From assembly GCA_018398585.1 (NCBI GenBank), contig JAGTTD010000018.1:13771501-13835500 (forward strand): a stretch of DNA of 64,000 bases. The letters are read 5' to 3'. A program made the position numbers and the translations under genes. The notes beneath the pieces were generated by a model. The model was given only the letters and a program-made list of their open reading frames with translations, made no database searches and was not told where the DNA came from. The stretch's first letter is position 1. Each line of letters opens with the position of its first letter. Source of the DNA: Simmondsia chinensis. Lineage: Eukaryota > Streptophyta > Magnoliopsida > Caryophyllales > Simmondsiaceae. Positions 44,531 through 54,071 of this stretch are shown piece by piece.

Positions 44531-44986
44531 TTACTCTAGCAAAGAGTCTTCATAAGGATCATCTTGTTCAAACTCAGATTCTTCTAGCTTGTGTTCATCA
44601 ATTTCGGCATTATCGGGGATGAGTTCATCTCCAACGGCAACAGATTCCACTCTCTCTTTTCGCTCAACACGGAACTTCCATTGTCTAATGCTATCAGCTA
44701 GCTCTGGAAACTCATTTGCATCAAGAACAGCAGCACAATCACGATTGATGTTAGGATAAGCTAAACATTGCCAAATCATATTTCGCTGCATCATTTCGTC
44801 CCATTCCTGTCTCCTTTTCTGAAATTCCTCATGTTCTTGTCTCAATTCTTGCCTTAATTTCTCCAACTGCTCATTTAACTCAGCCATATTGACAATGAAC
44901 AACAACTTCAATCTGGAACAACTCAGTTCGCAGGATGTGAGTTCGAAAATTGCAGAAGAGGGAGACTTGTTTCGCAACTCTTCCAC
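44531..44986 (-). CDS. Unknown acidic coiled-coil protein, start of the long frame (151 aa)
   Basis: I do not recognise the family. Two in-frame starts exist: 44986 and, more plausibly, 44887 (MAELNEQLEKLRQELRQ). A strong coiled coil follows the second start (heptads of L and E/K/R, about 35 residues). Then come a short WQCLAYPNINRDC segment, a LADSIRQWKFRVERKER segment, and an acidic tail (EESEFEQDDPYEDSLLE) ending at 44531. A coiled-coil N-terminus after an LTR leader recalls the place of gag, but there is no gag domain or zinc knuckle. The next 60 codons in the same frame contain stops and lead into the 361-codon block, so this is probably the N-terminus of a much longer protein. Confidence 0.6.
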   Translation of the reverse strand: MEELRNKSPSSAIFELTSCELSCSRLKLLFIVNMAELNEQLEKLRQELRQEHEEFQKRRQEWDEMMQRNMIWQCLAYPNINRDCAAVLDANEFPELADSIRQWKFRVERKERVESVAVGDELIPDNAEIDEHKLEESEFEQDDPYEDSLLE

Positions 44987-45947
44987 AACCGATTGCTAAA
45001 CGAAGTTCCACTACTTCGTTCATACAAACAATCCCTTGCTAACGGTTCGACAATCGTCACTGATTACAAACCATAACTTGTAGAATTCGCGAACGAACCC
45101 TAACTTCGAACAAACCCCAACAGATATGCTTGCTTGAATAATTCAGACTAAGAATCTGAATTAGGTTCGATTTTTGTCTATAATGATGATTTAAACACAT
45201 GATTCACCACAATCTTCAAGGATGAAATCGAATTTCAACACTTTCAGTGCTCAGTTCGTTGTCAGATTTTCTCCTAAGCAAATCTCGACTCAATAATATA
45301 CAATTCTTAAGAATCAAATGCAGATTCTAATGAATTCTCACCACTTCTATGCTTATCAACACAATTTCATCGTAATTTAGCAACAAAAACGGACTCTGAT
45401 CAAGAGTGTAACTTGTAGTAAGAAAACGGTTACCTCAACCTCAATTTTTGAATTGTAAAATCTGAAATCACCTCAATGCAACTTGTTTCTGCTCTTATCA
45501 AGTGTAATGTGGATCAAATAGCTCACTTTTAACTTCTTCTCCAACTGATCAAATGAATAATTGATAAAGAACAATTTTGCTCAACACTTCAACTTCAGCA
45601 ACTCATGCTATGCTTCAGTACTCAACTCAGCAGCTGATGCTTGATCAATTCTATTGAATTCAATTTGAATCAGCTTTGGTGTTGAATGAAATCAACAAAT
45701 ACTGATCAAATCAACTTTCTTCAATGTAACTCAATCAATTATATCCCAACCGGAAGAAACTCCCAGGCACATGCAAATCAGTGTTACAGTTCACAACTCT
45801 TCAAGATCAGAATTCAGAACTGAATTCTTGATCACATAAAACTGAACTAAATCTGCATCACAACTATTTTATTTGATTAATTGCAACACAATCAATAAGA
45901 TTTTGTAATTTTTCTGATTTAAAGCTTGATTCGGAAGACAAATCAAG

Positions 45948-45959
45948 GCTTTGATACCA
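45948..45959 (-). other. Non-autonomous element primer-binding site
   Basis: TGGTATCAAAGC on the minus strand, two bases inside the 5' LTR, identical to the Gypsy-3 site. Confidence 0.82.
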
Positions 45960-45961
45960 AT

Positions 45962-46524
45962 TGTTAAGGTTTCAAAGATTGCTCTTGAACCTCAACCTTG
46001 GTTGGGATAGTGAGAGTATGAGATGAGAAGAGAATATAGAGTTTAGATGAAATAAGAAGGGAAAGGAGATGCGAAGTAGAGAGAGTTATCAAAAAATATC
46101 AAATTCATTCATCAAAGTTGTTATGAGCTCTTCAAGAGAAGCTCTACATATTTATACTACTAATCCTCTAGGATGGCTCACTTCAAAATATCTAGAGATA
46201 CAATGTATGTGGACCAAAGAGCTAACCGACTTAACCATCAATTAACTAACTAGCCGCCACCCTTGACCGGCATTGACCACCTAAGCAACATACCACTAGA
46301 GTCACTTATTACATGACTTACCAAGGGACTTATGCAACTAATTACATCAAGATTTATACTAGTTACAATACCACTTACTAATACAACTCAATACGTTATA
46401 TTCAACACCTTATTACATTTACTTAGGCCCAAGCAAGTACCCAACAGCAACAACCACCAGCAGTAGCAGGACAACAGCAACCCGGACACCAACATCTCAT
46501 GCTTTGGATTCTTGGATCATAACA
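45962..46524 (-). repeat. Non-autonomous element 5' LTR
   Basis: Right 563-bp LTR, followed by CTATG and the interrupted integrase of Gypsy-3. Confidence 0.9.
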
Positions 46525-48371
46525 CTATGATCTCCCAATTTGGTTTGTTGACAAACCTCACAAGACTTAACAAAATCTGAAACTTTCTTTCTCAAACCGT
46601 GCCAACTAAAGTATGCCTTAACTCTCTGATAAGTACCATCAACCCCGGAATGTCCACCCCAAGCTGAGTCATGTGATGCCTTCACAATCTGATCCCTCAA
46701 ATCAGTCTAGGAACCAATGTACAACTTGTTTTGCACCCGAATGAGTCCCTTCTGCACAGAAACTTCAGACTTGCTATCAATAACTTCTGCATTCTTCACC
46801 CAAGCTAGAGCCATACACTCTTGAGCAAAGCGGTCCCCTTCATAAGATTTGTAGACTTCATCCATCCAAGATGGCAAAACAACAGACAATGCACCACAAA
46901 AACACTGCTCGTGGTCCTCAAACTTCCTTAACAAAGCATCTGCAGCCTGGTTTTCCTTCCCTCTTTTATACTCGATTGCATAGTCAAGTCCTAGCAACTT
47001 CATCAACCCCTTCTTTTGAATTCTTGTCACTATATTTTGCTCCAAGAGGTGCTTAAGACTCTGATGATATGTTCGAACGATGAACCTATGACCATCCAAG
47101 TAATGCCTCCATTTCTTAATTGCTAGGAGAATTGCCAAGTACTCTTTTTCATAAGTGGACATGGCTTGATGTTTGGGACTAAGCGCTTGACTCAAATAAG
47201 TAATAGGGCTTCCATGTTGAGAGAGAACAGCCCCACAACCAGTCCCACTTGCGTCAGTCTCCAAGATGAAGTCCTCAGCAAAGTTTGGCATGGCCAATAC
47301 CGGAGCCACACACATAGCAGACTTAAGAGCATCAAAAGCTGTTCGTGCCTTTTCATTCCACTTAAATGCACCCTTCTTTAGAAGCTCAGTTAGGGGCTTT
47401 GCAATGGACCCATAACCTTTTATGAACTTCCTATAATAACCGGTCAATCCCAAAAAACCTCTCAGTTGCTTCAATGTCATAGGAATTGGCCACTCTTGCA
47501 TTGCGTGCACCTTGGAGGGATCGGTAGAGACTCCTTCATGAGAGATGACATGGCCCAAATACTCAAGTTTGGACTGAGCAAAAGAGCACTTTGATAGTTT
47601 TGCAAAAAATATGTGTTGCCGCATCACTCCAAACACTTCTCTAAGGTGAATGAGGTGATCCTCATAGGAAGAACTATATATCAATATATCATCGAAGAAG
47701 GCCAACACTGATCTCCTCAAGTAAGCCTTGAAGATGTCATTCATAGCAGCTTGGAATGTGGCCGGAGCACTTGTTAAACAAAAAGGCATAACAACGAACT
47801 CAAAATGCCTATGGTGTGTCTGAAAAGCAGTCTTGTATATATCCGGCTCAAGAACTCTGATTTGATGATATCCCTGCTTCAAATCAAGCTTACAGAAGAA
47901 ACGTGCTCCATATAACTCATCAAGCAAATCGTCAATAACAAGAATAGGAAACTTTACTGTCAAAGAATTCAGTTGGCGATAATCGATGCACATTCTAGCC
48001 GTGCCATCCTTCTTCTTAACAAGAATCACGGGTGAGGCAAAAGGACTATGGCTTGGTCTAATGAAGCTCATTTGAAGCAACTCATCAACTTGCTTCTTAA
48101 TCTCTGATTTTTGGGCATGAGCATAACGGTAAGGCCTGATCTTTACTGGATCAGAGTTAGCTCGGAGTGGTATGGCATAATCTACACTTCTTTGAGGAGG
48201 AAGGTTCTTTGGCTGCTCAAAAATGTCCTCAAACTCTTCGAGCAAAGCATGAACTTCAGGTTGGATGTTCGGCTGCAGTTCTGCAGATGAAATAACAAAT
48301 AATTGTCCAAGCCATTGCATTGCATTCTTCTTGAATCTGCCATGTAAGCGCTTGCCATTGATCAGTCGCAA
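46497..48371 (-). pseudogene. Gypsy-3 RT, RNase H and integrase zinc finger
   Basis: 48371-46707 is a 554-codon block in the same frame as gag-protease: RT ([29 protein letters not shown], catalytic LAFFDDILIYSS intact), RNase H (LETDASGTG, STYEKEYLAIL; RTYHQSLKHLL where the usual residue is D) and the linker to integrase (LYIGS). After a TAG the same frame resumes at 46700 with the integrase HHCC domain (HDSAWGGHSG, CEVCQQTKLGDH) up to the CTATG site where the non-autonomous element entered. The integrase core lies at 41294-40308. Confidence 0.9.
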
Positions 48372-50243
48372 CTAAGCTTGATCTGAAATCCCTTGTAATG
48401 TGACCTTAGTGCCATGACCTTCGAAAGATACAGTCATTTTATCAAAATCAAACGGCACCGGATTAAAAGACCTCATCCAATCTACTCCAAGCACCATATC
48501 ACGTCCTCCCAAGGGAAGAACTCTAAAATCAAAAGTGAATTGATGATCTTGCATAGACCAATGGAATGCTTGGCACTTGTTTTGAATAGTAATCGAGTTG
48601 CCATCAGCTACCATCACAGCCAAAGGGTGAGTTTTGATGATCTCATGCTTCACCTTCTTCACCAATTTGGGATTAATGAAGCTATGTGTGCTTCCACTAT
48701 CCACAAGAATGGTAATGGAAGTTCTACCTGCTTTTCCACCAATGCGTATGGTGTTGTGGGCTCCATTCTCGGTCAGTGCTTTCATGGAAATCTCAACCTC
48801 ATCTTCAAACAGCTCATCGTGTGAACCATGCCCTGAACTATCCTCTGCAGATCCTGAACTATCAGCCTCACATTCAGCTTCAACACGAGATCCTCTTGCA
48901 GACATCAAAAACTTTGGATTGCACCTATGTCCAGGCTGATATGGCTGATTACATTTATAACATAACCTTGTAGACCTCTTATCCACTGAATGGTCAGCCT
49001 TGGTGCTTGATGAGTCTCTTTGATGAGTCTTGTAATTGCTGCTCTTGAATTTGCTTTTGTCACTTGAAGATACAAGTGTAGCCTCAATCAATTTAGCCTT
49101 ATTATAGGCTTTGGAGAGAGGCTTTGGCCCAATGTCCTTAACTAAGTTCTTAATTCTTGGCTTTAATCCACTAATAAAGCTTGAGACATAATATGCCCCG
49201 GTAGAATGTGGATTAATGGCTATCATGTTAGCACGCAAATTCTCAAATCTGGTCATGTATTCCTTCATGGTAGAGGTTTGATAAACTTTATTGAAGCTAT
49301 CAACAACATCGCTTGTATCCTCTTCACCATACCTCTCACATAACTCTTCCACGAATTGGCCCCAAGAAAGACAAGGATTACTCTTCAATATACTATAAAA
49401 CCATACCTCATGGTCTCCATGAAGATGCACTACAGCAAGCTCTACTTTTTCAGCTTCATTGATGTTATAGAAATGAAAATACCGTTCACACCTCCTCAAC
49501 CAAGACTCAGGCTGTTTTCCATCAAATGGCTTGATTTGCACCCTTAGCTGTCTATGAGCATAGCTTCTGCCACTAGATGTAGCATCAATAAGCAATGATC
49601 TCTACTATTGATGCAAATTAGGAGGCCTATTCTGTTGTTCTAAGTCATCGGAGGAGCTCCTTTGGTGTGCACTTGAATCAGGTGGTCTGAATTGCAGCCC
49701 TACGCTCTGGCCAAACAATCTGGAAGGGCCTGGTTTTGTATTTAGATCATGTGCTCTTACAGCAGCCTCAACTACTGAAGGTCGATCATCAACTGATCTA
49801 ATATGAATTGAAGGACCAGCTTCTGCTTGTAACATAGGAGATTTACCACGATTCTTGTCCAAACTCTCATAGCTGGAGGAATGAGCTGACTTGCAGGTTT
49901 AAGAATTGCATTAACTGATGATTCTCCCTGGTTCTTGATTTGATCTTGTAATTTCTCCAACCTATCCTCCAATTTTGACAATCGATCATCATTTCTTTGC
50001 TGATTTTCATCATTTTTTTTGCTGATTTTCCTACTGCATTTGCTGTAAGCTTTAGAACATGTGTTCTTCTGATTGTAATTGCGAATTGGTAATGTGATCA
50101 CACCATTCCTTCATCTAATAAGTCGTAACATATTCCTTTGAAGTGTTCGAACCAGCAACAACAGCATATGACAAATCTGGTTGAACAACTGAAGCTGCAT
50201 TGCCTCCTCCTACTCCTGATCGTGTCCTAACTCTATTAGCCAT
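48372..50243 (-). pseudogene. Gypsy-3 gag and protease, nearly intact
   Basis: The start is probably the ATG at 50243 (MANRVRTRSGVGGG), but early stops follow. The long open part is 49595-48372 (407 codons): gag (IKPFDGKQPESWLRRCERYF, EYMTRFENLRANM), zinc knuckle (CYKCNQPYQPGHRC) and protease (TILVDSGSTHSFINPKLV, catalytic DSG intact), then MVLGVDWMRSF. It ends at a TAG at 48374-48372, after which the same frame continues as pol, so a single base change divides gag-pro from pol. The gag-pro part is the best preserved in the window. Confidence 0.88.
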
Positions 50244-50303
50244 ACTTTGATTGTTTTTCTTTGATTTTTCCTACTCAATTCAAGCAATAGACAACTTGAA
50301 CCA

Positions 50304-50315
50304 GCTTTGATACCA
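50304..50315 (-). other. Gypsy-3 primer-binding site (initiator tRNA-Met type)
   Basis: TGGTATCAAAGC on the minus strand, two bases inside the 5' LTR. It has one difference from the sites of Gypsy-1 and Gypsy-2 and equals that of the inserted non-autonomous element. Confidence 0.82.
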
Positions 50316-50317
50316 AT

Positions 50318-50725
50318 TGTTAACTACCAAACCTAAACTGATAGCTAACCTTGTGAAAGAGAATGATAAGGTGAGAAGAGAATTGAAAGGAGATGAGAAA
50401 GTAGAGAATTAGATGAGGATTAGAGAGTTTTCCAAAAGGAAATCGGACTTGTTATTGATTGAATGAAGAGATTACAAGCATTAGATCTATTTATAATAGA
50501 TCTAGGTACATTGCACAAGGACAACAAGACCTTCTAACCGCCTAACCACAATTGGCGCCAAAACACAAGAAAGCCGCCACTCTTGACCAACCTTGACCAG
50601 CAGGACCAAAACACGACCCCCTTGAAGGCCTGCCAACTAACAAGCAAGTACAACATCAAAGCAATCTAAAACATAACAAGAAATTCAAGACCAATTACAA
50701 CCAAAAGACTAAAGGATTTATAACA
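50318..50725 (-). repeat. Gypsy-3 5' LTR
   Basis: Right LTR of 408 bp. Directly after it the interrupted L1 ORF2 resumes. Confidence 0.9.
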
Positions 50726-51252
50726 CGGCTACTCTACTACTATTTGGTCCAGGGTGTCTTCTCGCACCTCTTTTGCCTGGCCCACGCTACCATGGCCCGA
50801 GCTGGTTCAGTGGGATGCTAGCAGGCTCTGTGGCCAAGGGGTGGATCGGATCTTGCCCACCTTTGTCTCTTCAAGACGGTTACATCCTCTGGTGTGAGCA
50901 TAACCTAAGGATTCATCACTCCTAGTCCAGGCCTTCTGAAGTTGTTACTGAGGGGATCACAGGATTGGTCCGCAGCAGTCATATTGCTGCTCCTATGCTT
51001 CACGGTGCACATCCCCACTCGCAGCTTCTGCAGGAGTGGGGGATTGAGCACTAGCTTTGTTTGCTTTCATTTGCTTTGTTCCCTTTGTTTGGTCATGTTG
51101 ACCGTTGTTACTTGTTTTATTTCTTTCTCTGATTGATTATTTGATGTAGGCTTTTGGCCTTTACTTGGGGTATGCCCCTCGTAGACTTGTACATATATTT
51201 TTTATCATATATGGTACTTATCACTAATTTACCAAAAAAAAAAAAAAAAAAG
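50726..51252 (+). pseudogene. L1 ORF2 end, 3' UTR and poly-A
   Basis: Continues the zinc-binding/C-terminal frame after Gypsy-3 (ATLLLFGPG, GWIGSCPPLSLQDGYI) to stops near 50926 and 51060. A T-rich 3' UTR and an A run at 51234-51251 follow. A poly-A tail is normal for L1 and contrasts with the TTG-type tail of the RTE LINEs in this window. Confidence 0.8.
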
Positions 51253-53110
51253 GGCAGGGACATTCGTTAGCCTGAAGGGCATGACACGAAATTCGTAATG
51301 CCCTTGGTGTGTTCGAAATCAGTTTTGTGGCAATCTTCATTCTGTACCCGGATCTGGTGATATCCGACCCGGAGGTCTATCTTAGAGAAAGTTGTTGCAC
51401 CTTGGAGATTGTCCAAAAGATCATCAATAACCGGAATAGGAAACCTGTCCTTGATCGTAATCCGGTTGAGTTGATGGTAATCTACACAAAATCGATAGGT
51501 TCCATCATTCTTCTTGACTAAGAGGACCGGAGAAGCAAAGAGACTCTGACTGGGATGGATAATGGAAGTCTTTAGCATCTCTTCTACTTACTTTTCTATC
51601 TCATCCTTCTGATTGTGAGGGTACCGGTACGGCTTGATGTTGACCGTTTAGCCTCAGGCAATGTTGGGATGCCATGATCATGAGCGCGTGGCGGAGGTAA
51701 GGCCTTAGGGATGTCAAACACATCCTCATAGCGGAGTAACAAGTGTGCTATGTCTGGGTGGATATGTGCTTCGGTTTCCTCTACTCCCGTGGCCATAAAG
51801 AGATGGCCTAAGACACAACTTGCTTGTTTCTTCAAGAATCGGGTGATGCCATGCTCAGATATAGAGTGCAACGAAGCTTGCTCAACCATCCCTTGCAATT
51901 GAATGCCTTTGCCCTCTTTAAAACAAGAGAACTGTACGTTTGTGAAGTCAGTGGTCACCGACCCGTAAGGCTGTAACCAATCTACTCCCAAAACCATGTC
52001 GCTTCCTCGAAGCTCAAGCACACGTAAGTCATCAATGAAAGTGGCACCTCGTACCTTCCACCGAACACCCGTGCACTTCTGATAACTCATCAGGCTTTCA
52101 TCGTTAGTTATGGCGATAGCCATCACTAGTGTAGGAACGGTCTCCAATCTCAACTCCCGAACCACCACTGCATCAAGGAAGCTATTGGTGCTCCCACTGT
52201 CAATGAGAACTGTGTTGGCCAGCTTCTTGATGGACCCTCTCAAACGCATTGTGTTATGAGTAATGTGTCCTCTTCTTGAGCTTCCTCCTTATCAAGAACC
52301 TCTTCCTCTGGATCTTTCTCTACTTCTTTTGCCCCTCCATACTTTGGAGTTGCTTAGATTTGCAAACGTGCCCAGGGAAGTAGCGTTCCCTGCATTTGTA
52401 ATATTGGCAAGGCTCGCGACATGATGCGCTGGAGCTTGAGGAGGCAACTGGGCCTGATTTGGCCCCTCCGGGTTTGGACACGAACCCGTGAGAGTGCGCT
52501 GAGCCTTAGTAGGACACGGACTATCCGGTACGCGTACTGGCAGCAGGCTTGGCACTAAAAAACCGATCTGGTGTCAGCAGGTCCTGACCCTCTCGTACCA
52601 CGGATCTCAGCGATAGCGATGTCTTGGAGCTTGGCTTGCTCGATTGCCAAACTTAAGTCACTAGGACGTGCAGCTTTGACAGAGGCTCGAAGCACGGGCT
52701 TGAGTCCACTGACAAAGTAGGAAACGAAGTAGGCCTTCGTTAGAGTTGGATGATAAATCAACATCCAACTCTTAAGTTCTTCAAAACGAATGATATAATC
52801 CTCCACTGTACCAATTTGAACGATTTTGCTGAATTCCTCCACAATGTCATGGAGGGAACGATCACCGAACATTTTGCGAAGCTCATCTATAAAAAACTGC
52901 CAAGTGATCACCGCATGTTTGAGCTTAAGAGCTTGGTACCACGCATCACCGTGCTCGGTAGGTGATTGGAAGCAAATTCCACCCATTCCTCCATTGGTAC
53001 TTGATACCAACGGAAATATTTGAGAAGCTTCTTGATCCAGCCCCGGGGGATTGGATCCATCAAATCGTGGTGGACCAAATTTGGCTGTGTGATGCAAATT
53101 CTAGGATCAG
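51253..53110 (-). pseudogene. Gypsy-2 gag, protease and RT start
   Basis: 53097-52555 is gag (RFDGSNPPG, YIIRFEELKSWM, SYFVSGLKP). Near 52340-52420 lies a zinc knuckle reading YYKCRERYFPGHVCK in a frame not seen as one long ORF. 52249-51596 is protease (VLIDSGSTNSFLD, active-site DSG intact) and linker. 51578-51267 is the RT start (LLVKKNDGTYRFCVDYHQLN, FSKIDLRVGYHQIRV). The RT frame continues directly across the L1 insertion into 34173 when one copy of GGCAGGG is counted. Gag and protease are separated by stops. Confidence 0.87.
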
Positions 53111-53567
53111 TTGCTGCCATTAAATCCACTATTTTCTCCCTCTTCGTTCGTCCGTGATTGGACTCGATCGTTCCTGAGCTCCGATGGAGGTGGCGGTGGT
53201 GGAATCAAGCCTTTTCTTCCCAAATGAACATAATTCCCGGATCCTCCAGCGTTTGTGTTGGCCGCAGCAACCGGTGCTACAGTCTCCGGTCATTTCTCTT
53301 GGCTGATCGCGAACCTCCTCATAGTGACGTTCAATGTTCCAATGTGGATCTTAGATCCTCGGTGATCCAAGCCTAAGAATCCACCAACGACTTAAGTTCA
53401 TTGCTGATCTTGACTTGATTTACTGAGATCATTTTCAATCTCTCCAACCTTTTCTCCACGAACTCGATTCTTTGTTGAACATGAGAATCGGCCGTCTCCT
53501 CAGATGATGACATCGTTGCAGTGGATCATGTACTACGAGTGATGGCTAGCTTCGTGATCGGAAGAAG

Positions 53568-53579
53568 GCTCTGATACCA
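53568..53579 (-). other. Gypsy-2 primer-binding site (initiator tRNA-Met)
   Basis: TGGTATCAGAGC on the minus strand next to the 5' LTR. Confidence 0.85.
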
Positions 53580-53582
53580 CCT

Positions 53583-54066
53583 TGTCACATTCTTGAATTC
53601 ATGACTTAAACTCAAGGATCAATGGTGATCTATGAATTTAGAGGTTAATTGAATTAAGAGTTAGAGATGAGAAAGAGAAGAACTTAAATGAGAAATTAGA
53701 GAGAATTAGGACGAGTAAAGAGGGAGAATTTCATTGATATTTGTTTGGATAAATCTTTACAAGTATGATCAATCCTATTAATAGGCTACTTACAACCAAT
53801 TCAAAATAAAGGAGGGAAATAACCGTCAATGGAAAAGGCGGAAAGCAAGGGTGGGAGAGTTAGTTACAAGTTCGAGATCATTCTAGCTTATTCTAATACA
53901 TTTCCATAATACCAAGCGTGTTCTTCTATTTGAATTAATCCACACCGTGTCCTTGTCCTTAACGAGTGCCAAGACAAGCACGCTGCCGGACCTTTAACAA
54001 TGTCATGACAAGCTCGCCGCCAGACCTTGACAATGTCATGACAAGCCTCTATGCAGACCCGTGACA
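53583..54066 (-). repeat. Gypsy-2 5' LTR
   Basis: Right 484-bp LTR, followed by GGATG. The primer-binding site lies three bases inside it. Confidence 0.92.
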
Positions 54067-54071
54067 GGATG

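Larger units (their letters stand above)
41313..46524 (-). mobile_element. Non-autonomous LTR retrotransposon with a long unknown frame
   Basis: LTRs at 41313-41875 and 45962-46524 (563 bp each, TGTTAAGG...CATAACA), target duplication CTATG (41308-41312, 46525-46529). Primer-binding site at 45948-45959; purine-rich tract on the minus strand at 41890-41876. The 4.1-kb interior has no gag, protease, RT, RNase H or integrase motif. It carries one long frame (44986 to about 42122) of unknown protein. By hand the LTRs differ at about 20 of 563 sites (3-4 percent). LTR end bases, primer site and purine tract match those of Gypsy-1 and Gypsy-3, so those are likely helpers (inference). Confidence 0.9.
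39771..50725 (-). mobile_element. Gypsy-3: Ty3/gypsy chromovirus-like element split by a non-autonomous element
   Basis: LTRs at 39771-40185 (415 bp) and 50318-50725 (408 bp), TGTTAAC...TAACA. Five-base flanks are CAGCT and CGGCT (one mismatch). The primer-binding site is at 50304-50315, and a purine tract on the minus strand lies at 40186-40199. The two LTRs differ at about 13 sites plus one 7-8 base gap (about 3 percent by hand). It is close in sequence to Gypsy-1. The integrase is interrupted between 41312 and 46525 by the element described below. Confidence 0.92.
34174..51252 (+). mobile_element. L1-clade LINE with poly-A tail, split by Gypsy-3
   Basis: Lies in plus orientation inside the Gypsy-2 RT. 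GGCAGGG occurs on both sides (34167-34173, 51253-51259), and an 18-base A run ends at 51251. The order is a G-rich leader, ORF1 (34943 to about 36530), ORF2 (36545-39770, resuming 50726) and a 3' UTR. Gypsy-3 occupies 39771-50725. The first about 190 bases (34174-34362) are a copia gag fragment in the opposite sense, so the true L1 5' end may be at the G-run near 34362. Confidence 0.82.
31346..54066 (-). mobile_element. Gypsy-2: Ty3/gypsy element split by an L1 LINE
   Basis: LTRs at 31346-31829 and 53583-54066 (484 bp each, TGYCAC...GTGACA) with target duplication GGATG (31341-31345, 54067-54071). Primer-binding site at 53568-53579 (initiator tRNA-Met) and a purine-rich tract just right of 31829. 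Internal sequence is 31830-34173 (RT end, RNase H, integrase) and 51253-53582 (gag, protease, RT start). By hand the LTRs differ at about 37 of 484 sites (7-8 percent), more than the younger elements inside it, as nesting requires. Confidence 0.93.

Noticed and set aside
44350..44986. Interpretation of the innermost element's frame as a diverged gag
   Set aside because: Not adopted, because no gag domain, major homology-like motif or zinc knuckle is visible; kept only as an alternative.
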